From NCBI GenBank assembly GCA_035532475.1, contig DATKQY010000064.1:1-64000 (forward strand): 64,000 nucleotides of DNA. The letters are read 5' to 3'. How positions within the stretch are numbered: the stretch's first letter is position 1; each line of letters starts with the position of its first letter. Source of the DNA: DATKQY01 sp035532475 (lineage in GTDB: Bacteria > Actinomycetota > Acidimicrobiia > Acidimicrobiales > Bog-793). Below the pieces are notes generated by a model. It did no database searches. It saw only the letters and a list, made by a program, of their open reading frames with translations, and was not told the DNA's origin. Positions 48,618 through 56,781 of the stretch are shown piece after piece. A program made the position numbers and the translations under genes.

Positions 48618-49298
48618 CTACGGCGCCCACCGGGCCCGGCCGAAGCGGTAGCCGACGCTGCGGACCGTCTCGATCAGGTGGGCGTGCTCCTCGCCGAGCT
48701 TGGCGCGAAGCCGCCGGATGTGGACGTCGACGGTCCTCGCGCCGCCGAAGTACTCGTAGCCCCAGACCCGCGAGAGCAGCACCTCGCGCGTGAAGACCTT
48801 GCCCGGGTGCGCCGCGAGGAAGCGCAGCAGCTCGTACTCCATGAACGTGAGGTCGAGGGGGCGCCCGGCGCAGACAGCCTGGTAGGTCTCGAGGTTGAGC
48901 GCGAGCGGGCCGTAGGCGATCACCTCGTGGTGCTTGCCGCGCCCGGTCCGCCACAGCAGATGGGTCAGGCGCGCCTCGATCTCTGCTGGTGGCGCGCCGG
49001 CCAGCACGAAGTCGTCGAAGAGGTCCTCGCGCAACTGGAGGTCCTCCAGCAGCCCGGCGGTGACGACGAGCAGCAGCGGGGCGACCGGGCTCTCGCGCTT
49101 GCGCAGCGCCCGGCACAGCCCGAAGCCGGCCTCGGGGTTCTCCGCCGCCGAGACGACTGCTCCGGCCCAGCCGTCCTCGGGCTCGAGGCGTTGCGCGTCG
49201 GCGGCGTTGCCCACGGCGCACCAGGGGTAGCCGGCGGTGTCGAGCGCGGCCGTGAGGCTCTCGTCCAGCGGGTCAGGGAAGCAGAGCAGTGGCTCCAT
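48618..49298 (-). CDS. glnR: GlnR-like atypical OmpR-family regulator
   Basis: 226 residues from ATG at 49298. The N-terminal receiver-like domain lacks the phospho-acceptor: the strand usually ending LLD reads AGAVVSAAEN, with Ser at position 50, and the acidic pair is also missing. The C-terminal winged helix is intact (LTFMEYELLRFLAAHPGKVF, RTVDVHIRRLRAKLGEEHAH, SVGYRFGRARW). GlnR is a phosphorylation-independent nitrogen regulator in Actinobacteria. Location 20 bp downstream of glnA on the same strand supports the name; orthology is inferred. Confidence 0.75.
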   Translation of the reverse strand: MEPLLCFPDPLDESLTAALDTAGYPWCAVGNAADAQRLEPEDGWAGAVVSAAENPEAGFGLCRALRKRESPVAPLLLVVTAGLLEDLQLREDLFDDFVLAGAPPAEIEARLTHLLWRTGRGKHHEVIAYGPLALNLETYQAVCAGRPLDLTFMEYELLRFLAAHPGKVFTREVLLSRVWGYEYFGGARTVDVHIRRLRAKLGEEHAHLIETVRSVGYRFGRARWAP

Positions 49299-49318
49299 CG
49301 GAACGCGGGCCGGCCCGG

Positions 49319-50650
49319 TCAGAGCGCCGGCAGGTAGCGCTCGAGCTCGTACGGGGTCACCTGGCGCGTGTACTCCTCCCACTCCGTGCGCTTGTTGCGG
49401 ATGAACCATTCGAACACATGCTCGCCGAGCGTCGTCGCGACGAGCTCGGAGCGCTCCATCGCGGCGAGCGCCTCGTCGAGCGTGCGGGGGAGCGGCCGGA
49501 TCCCGGCGGTGCTGCGCTCCTCCGGCGACATCAGGAACAGGTTCGTGGCCGCTTCGGGCTGGAGCTCGTAGTCGCCCTCGATGCCCCGCAGGCCCGCCGC
49601 AAGGATGACGGCGAACGCGAGGTACGGGTTGCACGCCGGGTCGGGGGCGCGGTACTCGACGCGGGTGGACTCGGTCTTGTTGCGCTTCACGATCGGGAGC
49701 CGCACGAGCGCGGAGCGGTTGTTGTAGGCCCACGAGACGGTGACGGGCGCCTCGTAGCCGGCGACGAGGCGCTTGTAGGAGTTGACCCACTGGTTCGTCA
49801 CGGCGGTGATCTCGCTCGCGTGCTCGAGCAGGCCGGCGATGAACTGCTTTGCCACCGCCGACAGCCCGCGCTCGTCGTCGGGGCCGTAGAAGGCATTGGT
49901 GCCGTTGGCGAAGAGCGAGAAATGGGTGTGCATGCCCGATCCCTGCACGCCCGAGAGCGGCTTCGGCATGAAGGTCGCGTAGACGCCGCGCTCTTGGGCC
50001 ACCTCCTTCACGACCAGGCGCACGGTCATGATCGTGTCGGCCATCGTGAGGGCGTCGGTGTAGCGCAGGTCGATCTCGTGCTGGCTCGGGGCGTCCTCGT
50101 GCTGGGCGTACTCGACGGGGATCCCCATCTCCTCGAGCGTGAGCACCGTGCGCTTGCGGAGGTCGGTGGCGAGGTCGGCGACGGTGAGCTCGAAGTACGA
50201 GCCGCGGTCGAGCGGGCGGGGCACCGGCCCCTCGTCGGCGAAGTAGAAGTACTCGAGCTCGGGCGCGGCGAAGAAGCTGAACCCGAGCTCGTGGGCACGC
50301 TCCAGCTGGCGGCGGAGCACGTGGCGGGGGTCGCCCTCGAACGGCGTGCCGTCGAGGTTCGAGATGTCGCAGAACACCCGGGCGACGGTCGAGTCGTTGC
50401 CGGTGCGGAAGGGCAGGATCTGGAAGGTCTTCGGGTCGGGGCGGGCGATGACGTCGCTCTCCTGCACACGACTGAAGCCGTCGATCGCCGACCCGTCGAA
50501 GGTCATCCCCTCGTCGAGCGCGTTCTCGAGCTCGGCGGGGGTGATGCTGAAGGTCTTCGGGATGCCGAGGACGTCGGTGAACCAGAGCTGTACGAAGCGG
50601 ACGCCGCGCTCCTCCACGGTTCGAAGCACGTACTCACGCTGGCTCTGCAT
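49319..50650 (-). CDS. glnA: Glutamine synthetase type I
   Basis: 443 residues from ATG at 50650 (GAGGAG upstream). MTFDGSAIDGFSRVQESD, PELEYFYF, the substrate-binding GVQGSGMHTHFSLF, AYNNRSALVRLP and VEYRAPDPACNPYLAF are all present. The length and the absence of the NLYDLPPEE-type adenylylation loop near the C-terminus put it in the GSI-alpha group, which is not controlled by adenylylation. It makes glutamine from glutamate and ammonia. The upstream in-frame extension has no domain sequence. Confidence 0.96.
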   Translation of the reverse strand: MQSQREYVLRTVEERGVRFVQLWFTDVLGIPKTFSITPAELENALDEGMTFDGSAIDGFSRVQESDVIARPDPKTFQILPFRTGNDSTVARVFCDISNLDGTPFEGDPRHVLRRQLERAHELGFSFFAAPELEYFYFADEGPVPRPLDRGSYFELTVADLATDLRKRTVLTLEEMGIPVEYAQHEDAPSQHEIDLRYTDALTMADTIMTVRLVVKEVAQERGVYATFMPKPLSGVQGSGMHTHFSLFANGTNAFYGPDDERGLSAVAKQFIAGLLEHASEITAVTNQWVNSYKRLVAGYEAPVTVSWAYNNRSALVRLPIVKRNKTESTRVEYRAPDPACNPYLAFAVILAAGLRGIEGDYELQPEAATNLFLMSPEERSTAGIRPLPRTLDEALAAMERSELVATTLGEHVFEWFIRNKRTEWEEYTRQVTPYELERYLPAL

Positions 50651-50765
50651 CGACCGCTCCTCTCCCGCCCCGCCCGGCGCCGCCGTGACCGGCCAGCGAT
50701 GGCACAAGTGTCGCAGGAGCGGCGAGGGGCGACCAGCCGGGCCCCGTCGGGCCGATCCCGGCCGG

Positions 50766-50771
50766 TACGAT
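50766..50771 (+). promoter_or_regulatory. -10 hexamer TACGAT of nadE
   Basis: It ends seven bases before the GTG at 50779. The in-frame ATG at 50770 overlaps the hexamer and would not be transcribed from this promoter. Confidence 0.55.
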
Positions 50772-50778
50772 GCGCCCC

Positions 50779-52614
50779 GTGGGCCGCCTGCGGATCGCGC
50801 TGTGCCAGCTCGACGCGGTCGTCGGCGACCTCGAGGGCAACGCCGCGCGCGTCCTCGCGGCGCTCGAGCGGGCGGAGGCGGACGGTGCGGACCTCGCCGT
50901 CTTCCCCGAGCTCATGCTGACCGGCTACCCGCCGGAGGACCTGCTCCTCGAGCCCGGCTTCGTCGAAGCCAGCATGCGCGCGCTCGACCGGGTCGCCTCT
51001 GCGACGCGCCGCTGCGTCGCCGTCGTCGGCTTCGTCGAGGCCGATCTCGACCTGCACAACGCGGCCGCGGTCCTCTCCGGCGGGAAAGTGCATGGCATCT
51101 GCCACAAGGAGCTGCTCCCCAACTACGGCGTGTTCGACGAGCGGCGCTGGTTCGTGCCCGGCCGGGGGGACTCGCCGCTGTTCCTCGTCGGCGGCGTGCG
51201 CGTCGGCGTCGCGATCTGCGAGGACGCCTGGTCGCCGACCGGCCCGGTCGAGCGGCTCGCGGCGGGCGGCGCCGAGCTCGTCGTCACCTTGAACGCCTCG
51301 CCGTACCGAGCCGGGGTGCTCGCGGAGCGCGAGGCGATGCTCGGCACCCGCGCGGCGGATGCCTCGTGCGCGCTCGCCTACGTGAACGTGGTCGGCGGCC
51401 AGGACGAGCTCGTCTTCGACGGCGCCTCGATGCTGTTCGATCTCGAGGGCGAGCTAGTCGCCTCGGCGCCGCAGTTCGAGGAGTCGGTCCTCCTCGTCGA
51501 CGTCGACGTGCGTCCGGCCTTCAGAAAGCGCATCGTCGAGCCGCGCGGGCACCCGCACGCGACTCCGCTCCCCGTCGTGCAGGTCTCCGACCGCCGCCCC
51601 GACCCGCCCGGGGACCGTCGCCCGCCCGTGCTCGCCGAGCGGCTCGACCCGGTCGCGGAGGTCTACGAGGCGCTCGTGACCGGGACACGCGACTACGCGA
51701 GGAAGAACGGCTTCGGTGACGTCGTCGTCGGGCTCTCCGGCGGCGTCGACTCGGCGCTCGTCGCCACGATCGCCGCGGACGCCCTCGGTCCCGGCCACGT
51801 CCACGGCGTCGCCATGCCCTCGCGGTTCTCCTCCGCGGGCTCGCTCGACGACGCTGCGGCGCTCGCCGCGAACCTCGGGATCGACTATCGCGTCGTGCCG
51901 ATCGAGACGGCGCACGCGGCGTACCTCGAGCTGTTCGGGCCGATCTTCGGCGACCGGCCCGCGGACGTGACCGAGGAGAACCTCCAGGCACGCGTCCGGG
52001 GGACGCTGCTCATGGCGCTGTCCAACAAGTTCGGCTGGCTCGTGCTCACGACGGGCAACAAGAGCGAGATGGCCGTCGGCTACGCCACGCTCTACGGCGA
52101 CATGGCGGGGGGCTTTGCCGTGGTGAAGGACGTCCCGAAGACGCTCGTCTACCGGCTGTGCGCCATGCGCAACGAGCGCGCCGGACGCGAGCTCGTGCCG
52201 CGGTCGATCCTCGAGAAGCCGCCCTCGGCCGAGCTGCGACCGGACCAGCGCGACGCCGACTCGCTCCCGCCCTACGAGGAGCTCGACCCGATCCTCGAGG
52301 GCTACGTCGAGCGGGACCTGTCCGTCGGTGAGCTGGTCGCGGCCGGCCACGACGAGATGACGGTCAGGCGCGTCATCGAGCTCGTGGACCGTGCCGAGTA
52401 CAAGCGCCGCCAGGCCCCCCCGGGGGTGCGCGTGACCAGCCGGGCGTTCGGCAAGGACCGCAGGATGCCCATCACGAACCGCTTCCGCGCCTGGGAGGCG
52501 CCGCTCGAGGAGCCACCGCCCGCCCCGCCCGGGGCGGGTCCGGCCGGCACGGGGCCGGGGGGCGCACGGCCAGGCGGTGCGGCACCGGGGGTGCCGCCTT
52601 TCGTGCGGTCGTGA
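50779..52614 (+). CDS. nadE: NAD+ synthase, glutamine-dependent
   Basis: 611 residues. N-terminal nitrilase-type amidase with Glu in FPELMLTGYPPEDLL, Lys in HKELLPNYGVFDE and Cys in VGVAICEDAWSP; C-terminal synthetase with the PP-loop VGLSGGVDSALVATIAAD, ENLQARVRGTLLMALSNKFG and TTGNKSEMAVGYATLYGD. It makes NAD from deamido-NAD using ammonia from glutamine. A Pro/Gly-rich tail of about 35 residues follows the domain. The stop overlaps the next start as GTGA. Confidence 0.96.
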   Translation: MGRLRIALCQLDAVVGDLEGNAARVLAALERAEADGADLAVFPELMLTGYPPEDLLLEPGFVEASMRALDRVASATRRCVAVVGFVEADLDLHNAAAVLSGGKVHGICHKELLPNYGVFDERRWFVPGRGDSPLFLVGGVRVGVAICEDAWSPTGPVERLAAGGAELVVTLNASPYRAGVLAEREAMLGTRAADASCALAYVNVVGGQDELVFDGASMLFDLEGELVASAPQFEESVLLVDVDVRPAFRKRIVEPRGHPHATPLPVVQVSDRRPDPPGDRRPPVLAERLDPVAEVYEALVTGTRDYARKNGFGDVVVGLSGGVDSALVATIAADALGPGHVHGVAMPSRFSSAGSLDDAAALAANLGIDYRVVPIETAHAAYLELFGPIFGDRPADVTEENLQARVRGTLLMALSNKFGWLVLTTGNKSEMAVGYATLYGDMAGGFAVVKDVPKTLVYRLCAMRNERAGRELVPRSILEKPPSAELRPDQRDADSLPPYEELDPILEGYVERDLSVGELVAAGHDEMTVRRVIELVDRAEYKRRQAPPGVRVTSRAFGKDRRMPITNRFRAWEAPLEEPPPAPPGAGPAGTGPGGARPGGAAPGVPPFVRS

Positions 52615-53174
52615 CGACGCCGCTCACCCTGCACCAGTCGGCGGACCTGCTCGGCCGCTACCGCTACGCCGAGCTCGCGGCCTTCGAGCGGCTCGGTCGT
52701 CGCGCGCCGGCATGCTCGCACGCCGGCGTCGCCGCGTTCTTGTCGGAGGCGAGCCTCGCCCACGCCTGGCGGGCGCGCCTGGTGGAGGAGCGGCTCCCCG
52801 TCTCGGTCGGCCTGCCCGACGCCGCCGCGTCGACCCGGTCGCCCGGGAGCTTCCTCGACGAGGCGCTCGACGAGCTGGCGGCGCCCGGCGCCGGGGCGGA
52901 AGGCGACCTCGAGCTGCTCGACGCCCTCCTCGGCGCCCTCTACCCGTCGATGCTCGCCGGCTACGCGGCCCGCCTGGAGATCGCCTCACCGTCGGCCGAC
53001 CCACCAGTCGTCCTCGCGCTCGGGCGCGCCGCCGCCGACCTCGAGCGCGTCACGTCCGCCGGCCTCCGCCTCGCCGCCTCGGGGCCACCCGCGCCGGGCG
53101 CGCTGCGCGGGCGGTTGGAAGCGAAGCTCGAGGCGGGGGGCGGCGCGTTCGGGCCCCTGCTCCGGCCTCGCTGA
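52611..53174 (+). CDS. Unknown helical protein, ferritin-like
   Basis: 187 residues; GTG at 52611 overlaps the nadE stop (GTGA), so it is translationally coupled. The protein is almost entirely helical and Ala/Leu/Glu-rich, beginning LHQSADLLGRYRYAELAAFE, with LSEASLAHAWRARLVEERLP and SMLAGYAARLEIASP. The Glu/His positions resemble a ferritin-like four-helix bundle, but ligands are not clearly conserved. I recognise no named family. Its coupling to nadE suggests a linked role that I cannot specify. Confidence 0.72.
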   Translation: MTTPLTLHQSADLLGRYRYAELAAFERLGRRAPACSHAGVAAFLSEASLAHAWRARLVEERLPVSVGLPDAAASTRSPGSFLDEALDELAAPGAGAEGDLELLDALLGALYPSMLAGYAARLEIASPSADPPVVLALGRAAADLERVTSAGLRLAASGPPAPGALRGRLEAKLEAGGGAFGPLLRPR

Positions 53175-53412
53175 GCTCGGGGCGCTCGGGGCGCCGCGCC
53201 GGCCCGCCGCGAATATTCCCTGTTCAGGACTGTGGATTCTCCACTTGACGTGGTCGTTACACTGAGTCAGGAGCCGAGGACAACGAGGGCCTCGGTAGTG
53301 GGCACGCTGTTGCTGCCCGAAGTATGCCCGGCGCGATTGCACCCGAGAGGCATGTCCGCCTCGGCGCGGTGCACGGCGAGAAATCGGACATCGGACAAAG
53401 GACCAGACAGCG

Positions 53413-54351
53413 TTGGCGAAGGAGCGTGTAGAGCGCGACGAGGAAGATCTCGTACGCCTCTATCTCACCGACATCGGGCAGTACCCCCTCCTCACGAAGG
53501 ATGACGAGGTACGGCTCGCCCAGGCGATCGAGGGCCGAGGTCAGGCCGAGGAGGAGCTGCGCAACGCGGGGAAGGACACCACCCCCGCCCGACGCCGGGA
53601 GCTGCGACGGGTCATCCGCCACGGCGACGAGGCGCAGCGCACCTTCGTCCAGTCGAACCTCCGACTCGTCGTGTCGATCGCGAAGAAGTACCAGGCCTCG
53701 GGCCTGCCACTCCTCGACCTGATCCAGGAGGGGAACCTCGGCCTGATGCACGCCGTCGAGAAGTTCGACTGGCGCAAGGGCTTCAAGTTCTCCACCTACG
53801 CGACGTGGTGGATCCGCCAGGCGATCACCCGCGGCATCGCCAACACCGGTCGGACGATCCGTCTCCCCGTCCACGCCGGCGACACCCTCGCCCGAGTCCA
53901 GAAGGCCCAGGCCCGCCTCGAGCTGAAGCTGGGCCGGCCAGCGACCCTGGCCGAGCTCGGCGCCGAGGTCGAGCTACCCGAGGACAAGCTGATCGAGGCA
54001 CTGCGCTTTCGTGCCGAGCCGCTCTCGCTCTCCGAGCCGCTCCGTGAGGACGGGGACGCCGAGCTCGGCGACGTGGTCGAGGACCGCTCAGCCGAGTCCC
54101 CCTTCGAGATGGCGGCGACCGCGCTCCTGCCGATCGAGATCAACCGCCTGCTGGCGCCCCTCGACGAGCGCGAGCGGGAGATCCTCCGGCTGCGCTTCGG
54201 CCTCGACCGGGGCGAGCCGCGCACGCTGGAAGAGGTCGGCGAGCACTTCAACCTCACCCGTGAGCGCATCCGCCAGATCGAGGCGAGGGCGATGTCGAAG
54301 CTCCGGCACCCCTCGAGCGACACCGGGGCGCGGGACCTCCTCACCGTCTGA
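53413..54351 (+). CDS. Sigma-70 family RNA polymerase sigma factor (group 2-like)
   Basis: 312 residues from TTG at 53413. Region 1.2 (DLVRLYLTDIGQYPLLTKDD), region 2 (LRLVVSIAKKYQASGLPLLD and FKFSTYATWWIRQAI), region 3 and region 4.2 (TLEEVGEHFNLTRERIRQIE) are complete; region 1.1 is absent. This is the HrdB/SigB-like type that reads -35/-10 promoters close to those of the principal sigma. A single AT-richer stretch (53210-53270) precedes it. No anti-sigma gene is adjacent. Confidence 0.93.
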   Translation: MAKERVERDEEDLVRLYLTDIGQYPLLTKDDEVRLAQAIEGRGQAEEELRNAGKDTTPARRRELRRVIRHGDEAQRTFVQSNLRLVVSIAKKYQASGLPLLDLIQEGNLGLMHAVEKFDWRKGFKFSTYATWWIRQAITRGIANTGRTIRLPVHAGDTLARVQKAQARLELKLGRPATLAELGAEVELPEDKLIEALRFRAEPLSLSEPLREDGDAELGDVVEDRSAESPFEMAATALLPIEINRLLAPLDEREREILRLRFGLDRGEPRTLEEVGEHFNLTRERIRQIEARAMSKLRHPSSDTGARDLLTV

Positions 54352-54537
54352 GCGGCGACGCGTCGGCCGCACCGGCGCCGCCACCGAGCCGTCGCTCCGC
54401 GACGGGTGCGCCGCCGGGCCGCTTGCGCAACACCTTGCGCGTGACGACGTCGTGGACACGACGGGGCAGGGCAGTGGCCCCCTCCTCCTCGTCGACCCGT
54501 CCGGCGCCGAGCAGCCGCGGGCAGGCGGTGACGGACC

Positions 54538-54915
54538 TCAGATGAGCGCGAGCCCGAGCCCGACGGCCCCCGCCGCACAGCTCACGACGAGCCCGGCCAG
54601 CGCGTACGAGAGCGCGTGGCCGAGCGCGCCCTCCTCGGCGAGGCGCACCGTCTCGAACGAGGCCGTCGACCAAGTCGTCAGGCCGCCGCAGAAGCCCACG
54701 CCGACGGTGAGGCGCCACTCGGGGGGGACCCCGTGGTGCAGCACGAGCCCGGTGACGATGCCGAGGACCAGCGAGCCGACGGCGTTCACCGTCAGGGTGC
54801 CGAAGGGGAAGACGCCCGACGTCCGGTCGCCGACGGCGCCGTCGGCCAGGTAGCGGCAGACGGCACCGAGCCCGCCTGCGACGCCGACCACGAGGGCGAG
54901 CCAGCCGCCGCTCAC
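54538..54915 (-). CDS. crcB: Fluoride exporter CrcB/Fluc, second subunit
   Basis: 125 residues, four membrane helices. GAVCRYLADGAVGDR, FPFGTLTVNAVGSLVLGIV and GFCGGLTTWSTASFETV are Fluc motifs (the TLTVN asparagine and the GGLTTWSTxxxE segment). GTG at 54915 overlaps the upstream crcB stop as GTGA. Fluc channels are dual-topology dimers; paired genes usually encode oppositely oriented subunits of a heterodimer. Confidence 0.95.
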   Translation of the reverse strand: MSGGWLALVVGVAGGLGAVCRYLADGAVGDRTSGVFPFGTLTVNAVGSLVLGIVTGLVLHHGVPPEWRLTVGVGFCGGLTTWSTASFETVRLAEEGALGHALSYALAGLVVSCAAGAVGLGLALI

Positions 54916-55568
54916 GCGTCGCCCTCCACGGAGCCGTCCGGGGAGGGCTGGCGGATCGCCAGCCGCTCGAGCGCCAGCTCGGCCGGCGCCCGGAGCGTCG
55001 CCACGACCTCGTCGGGCATCCGCCGGCCGACGGCGATGCCGAGCGTCGTGGTGACGACACCCGCGACGAGCGTCGTCGCGAGGTACCCGAAGCCGGTCGC
55101 GAACCCCCCGGCACCGAGGAGCCGGTCGGCACCGACCGCGAGCGTCGACATCGTGGTCCAGCCGCCGAGCACGCCGACGCAGGCGAAGGGGCGGAGGTAG
55201 CGGGTCGGCCTGAGGCGCTCGACGATGAGCGTGGTCACGAGGCCGATGAGGAACGCGCCCGAGGTGTTGATGACGAACGTGGTCGCCGGGAAGTGGCCGT
55301 CGTGCTCCGGCCACGCGAGGCCGAGCTCGTAGCGGCCGAGCGTGCCGGCGAAGCCCCCGGCGGCGATGGCGGCCAGCACCCCGGGGTCGGCCCGGCGAGC
55401 CGACCGGCCGGCGTGGCGGGCGGCGACGTGGGTCGGGGAGGGCTCGGCGGGGTCGTCCGGCGCGAGGTCCGGGTCGATCGGCAGCGCCGTGTCGGGCCCG
55501 AGGCGCCGGACGAAGCGCCCCCAACGGGACCGACCAGCGTGCGCCACGTTCTCCGGCGGTCTCGACAT
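54912..55568 (-). CDS. crcB: Fluoride exporter CrcB/Fluc, first subunit with N-terminal extension
   Basis: 218 residues from ATG at 55568 with AGGAGG four bases upstream. The Fluc core (about 75-195) has GGFAGTLGRYELGLA, FPATTFVINTSGAFLIGLV and GVLGGWTTMSTLAVGADRLL. An N-terminal cytosolic extension of about 70 polar residues (SRPPENVAHAGRSRWGRFVR) and a C-terminal tail are unusual for this 125-residue family. Expression is under the fluoride riboswitch just upstream. Confidence 0.93.
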   Translation of the reverse strand: MSRPPENVAHAGRSRWGRFVRRLGPDTALPIDPDLAPDDPAEPSPTHVAARHAGRSARRADPGVLAAIAAGGFAGTLGRYELGLAWPEHDGHFPATTFVINTSGAFLIGLVTTLIVERLRPTRYLRPFACVGVLGGWTTMSTLAVGADRLLGAGGFATGFGYLATTLVAGVVTTTLGIAVGRRMPDEVVATLRAPAELALERLAIRQPSPDGSVEGDA

Positions 55569-55587
55569 GATGCCTCCTGTCGTCGAA

Positions 55588-55644
55588 CTGCCAGGAGCCA
55601 TCAGGCCGGGATGCGACCGGTTGAAGGCGAGCCCCATCGCCTGT
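55588..55644 (-). ncRNA. Fluoride (crcB) riboswitch
   Basis: Minus-strand RNA from the predicted +1 A at 55644 reads CAGGCGATGGGGCTCGCC, then TTCAACCGG, a variable loop, and CCTGATGGCTCCTGG. These are the crcB-motif landmarks: GGxGAUGGxxUUCGCC-like first hairpin, the AACCG pseudoknot strand and the CUGAUGGCUCCU 3' element. It binds fluoride and switches on the exporter genes. It lies 20 bp ahead of the crcB start and its 3' part is next to the ribosome-binding site, so control could be at translation. Confidence 0.96.
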
Positions 55645-55651
55645 GCGGATC

Positions 55652-55657
55652 AGGCTA
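55652..55657 (-). promoter_or_regulatory. -10 hexamer TAGCCT of the riboswitch-crcB transcript
   Basis: It ends seven bases before the first base of the riboswitch (55644), so the transcript begins exactly with the aptamer and has no extra leader. Confidence 0.6.
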
Positions 55658-55747
55658 ACGGCCGTCGGTGGCACTGTCCACGTCGCGGGTGCGGCCGTGG
55701 GCGCCCGTGGGCGCGGGGGCCGTGGACCGGGCCCCCTCCCGGCCGGG

Positions 55748-55753
55748 TAGCAT
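55748..55753 (+). promoter_or_regulatory. -10 hexamer TAGCAT of the 25-residue peptide gene
   Basis: It ends seven bases before the ATG at 55761. This promoter supports the reality of a very short gene. Confidence 0.5.
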
Positions 55754-55760
55754 CGGGGCC

Positions 55761-55838
55761 ATGCTGAAGAAGCTCCTGATCGTCGCCGTCCTCGTCGCGC
55801 TCGGCGCGGTCGCCGCGAAGCGGCTGCGCGCCAGCTAG
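55761..55838 (+). CDS. 25-residue membrane peptide
   Basis: ATG at 55761 to TAG at 55838. The peptide MLKKLLIVAVLVALGAVAAK followed by RLRAS is one hydrophobic helix flanked by basic residues. Very short peptides starting MLKKLL with a single helix are common but poorly annotated in Actinobacteria; some belong to the DLW-39 family, whose DLW tail is absent here. A leaderless -10 at exact spacing supports expression. It converges on the HAD phosphatase gene. Confidence 0.6.
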   Translation: MLKKLLIVAVLVALGAVAAKRLRAS

Positions 55839-55872
55839 TTCCAGCGCAGCGACCCCGGGCCGGGGGGGCGCG

Positions 55873-56781
55873 TCAGACGACGCGCACCACGTCACCCGGG
55901 TCGTCGTCGCGCGACCGGCGGCTCCCGAGCCACCACCCGAGCGCGAGCGCGCCGAGCGTCACCGCTATCGCGCCGAAGCTGATCGCGACGGCGGGCCGCA
56001 CCTGGGTCGTCATCATCCGGTCGCGGACGCGGTCGCGCAGGCGCACGGGTCGCACGAAGTGCATGATCTCCCAGCCGCGTTCGCGGGCGAGGCGCGCCAG
56101 CACGCGGTCCGGATTGACCGCGACGGGGTGGCCGACCGCCTCGAGCATCGGCAGGTCCGTGTAGGAGTCGGTGTAGGCGTAGGAGCGGGCGAGGTCGATC
56201 CCTTCGCGCTCGGCCAGCTCCTGCATCGCCCGGGCCTTGTACGGGCCGTAGGCGTAGAACCCCATCTGGCCCGTGTAACGCCCGTGCGCGTCGAGCGCGG
56301 CGCGGCTGGCGATCGTCCGGTCCACCTCGAGGTGGCGGCCGAGGGGGCCGACGATCTCCTCGGGCGACGCGGAGACGATCACGACAAGGCGGCCCTCCTC
56401 CTGATGGCGCTCGATGAGATCCATCGCCTCGGCGTAGATGATCGGCTCCACGACCGTCTCGAGGGTGTCCTCGACCACCGCGGCCACCCGGTCGCGCTGC
56501 CAGCCCTTCGTCAGGCGCAGTACCGACTCGCGGATGTGGTCGAGGCGCTGCTCGCTCGCGCCGAGGTGGAGGTAGACGATCTGGGCGAAGACCGCCCGCA
56601 CGAGCGAACGGCGGTCCAGCAGCCCGCCCTTGTGGAACGGGCCCCGGAACGCCGCCATCGCCGCCTTGGCGATGACGGTCTTGTCGAGGTCGAAAAAGGC
56701 TGCTTCTCGCCCGCCCGGGGCCGCGGCCCGCCCGGCCCGCTCGGTGCCCGTGCCGGGCCCGGGCGGCGCCGTCCCGCTCAC
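55873..56781 (-). CDS. HAD-IB family phosphatase (SerB-like) with membrane tail
   Basis: 302 residues. HAD motif I FFDLDKTVIAKAAM, motif II VVIVSASPEEIVG, a helical cap, and motif IV AYTDSYTDLPMLEAVG; the Lys in GPYKARAM completes the site. A C-terminal helix (AVAISFGAIAVTLGALALGW, about 268-287) with a basic end anchors it. It resembles membrane-linked HAD-IB hydrolases of Actinobacteria; phosphoserine, lysophospholipid or other phosphates are possible substrates. GTG at 56781 overlaps the trkA stop as GTGA. Confidence 0.87.
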   Translation of the reverse strand: MSGTAPPGPGTGTERAGRAAAPGGREAAFFDLDKTVIAKAAMAAFRGPFHKGGLLDRRSLVRAVFAQIVYLHLGASEQRLDHIRESVLRLTKGWQRDRVAAVVEDTLETVVEPIIYAEAMDLIERHQEEGRLVVIVSASPEEIVGPLGRHLEVDRTIASRAALDAHGRYTGQMGFYAYGPYKARAMQELAEREGIDLARSYAYTDSYTDLPMLEAVGHPVAVNPDRVLARLARERGWEIMHFVRPVRLRDRVRDRMMTTQVRPAVAISFGAIAVTLGALALGWWLGSRRSRDDDPGDVVRVV

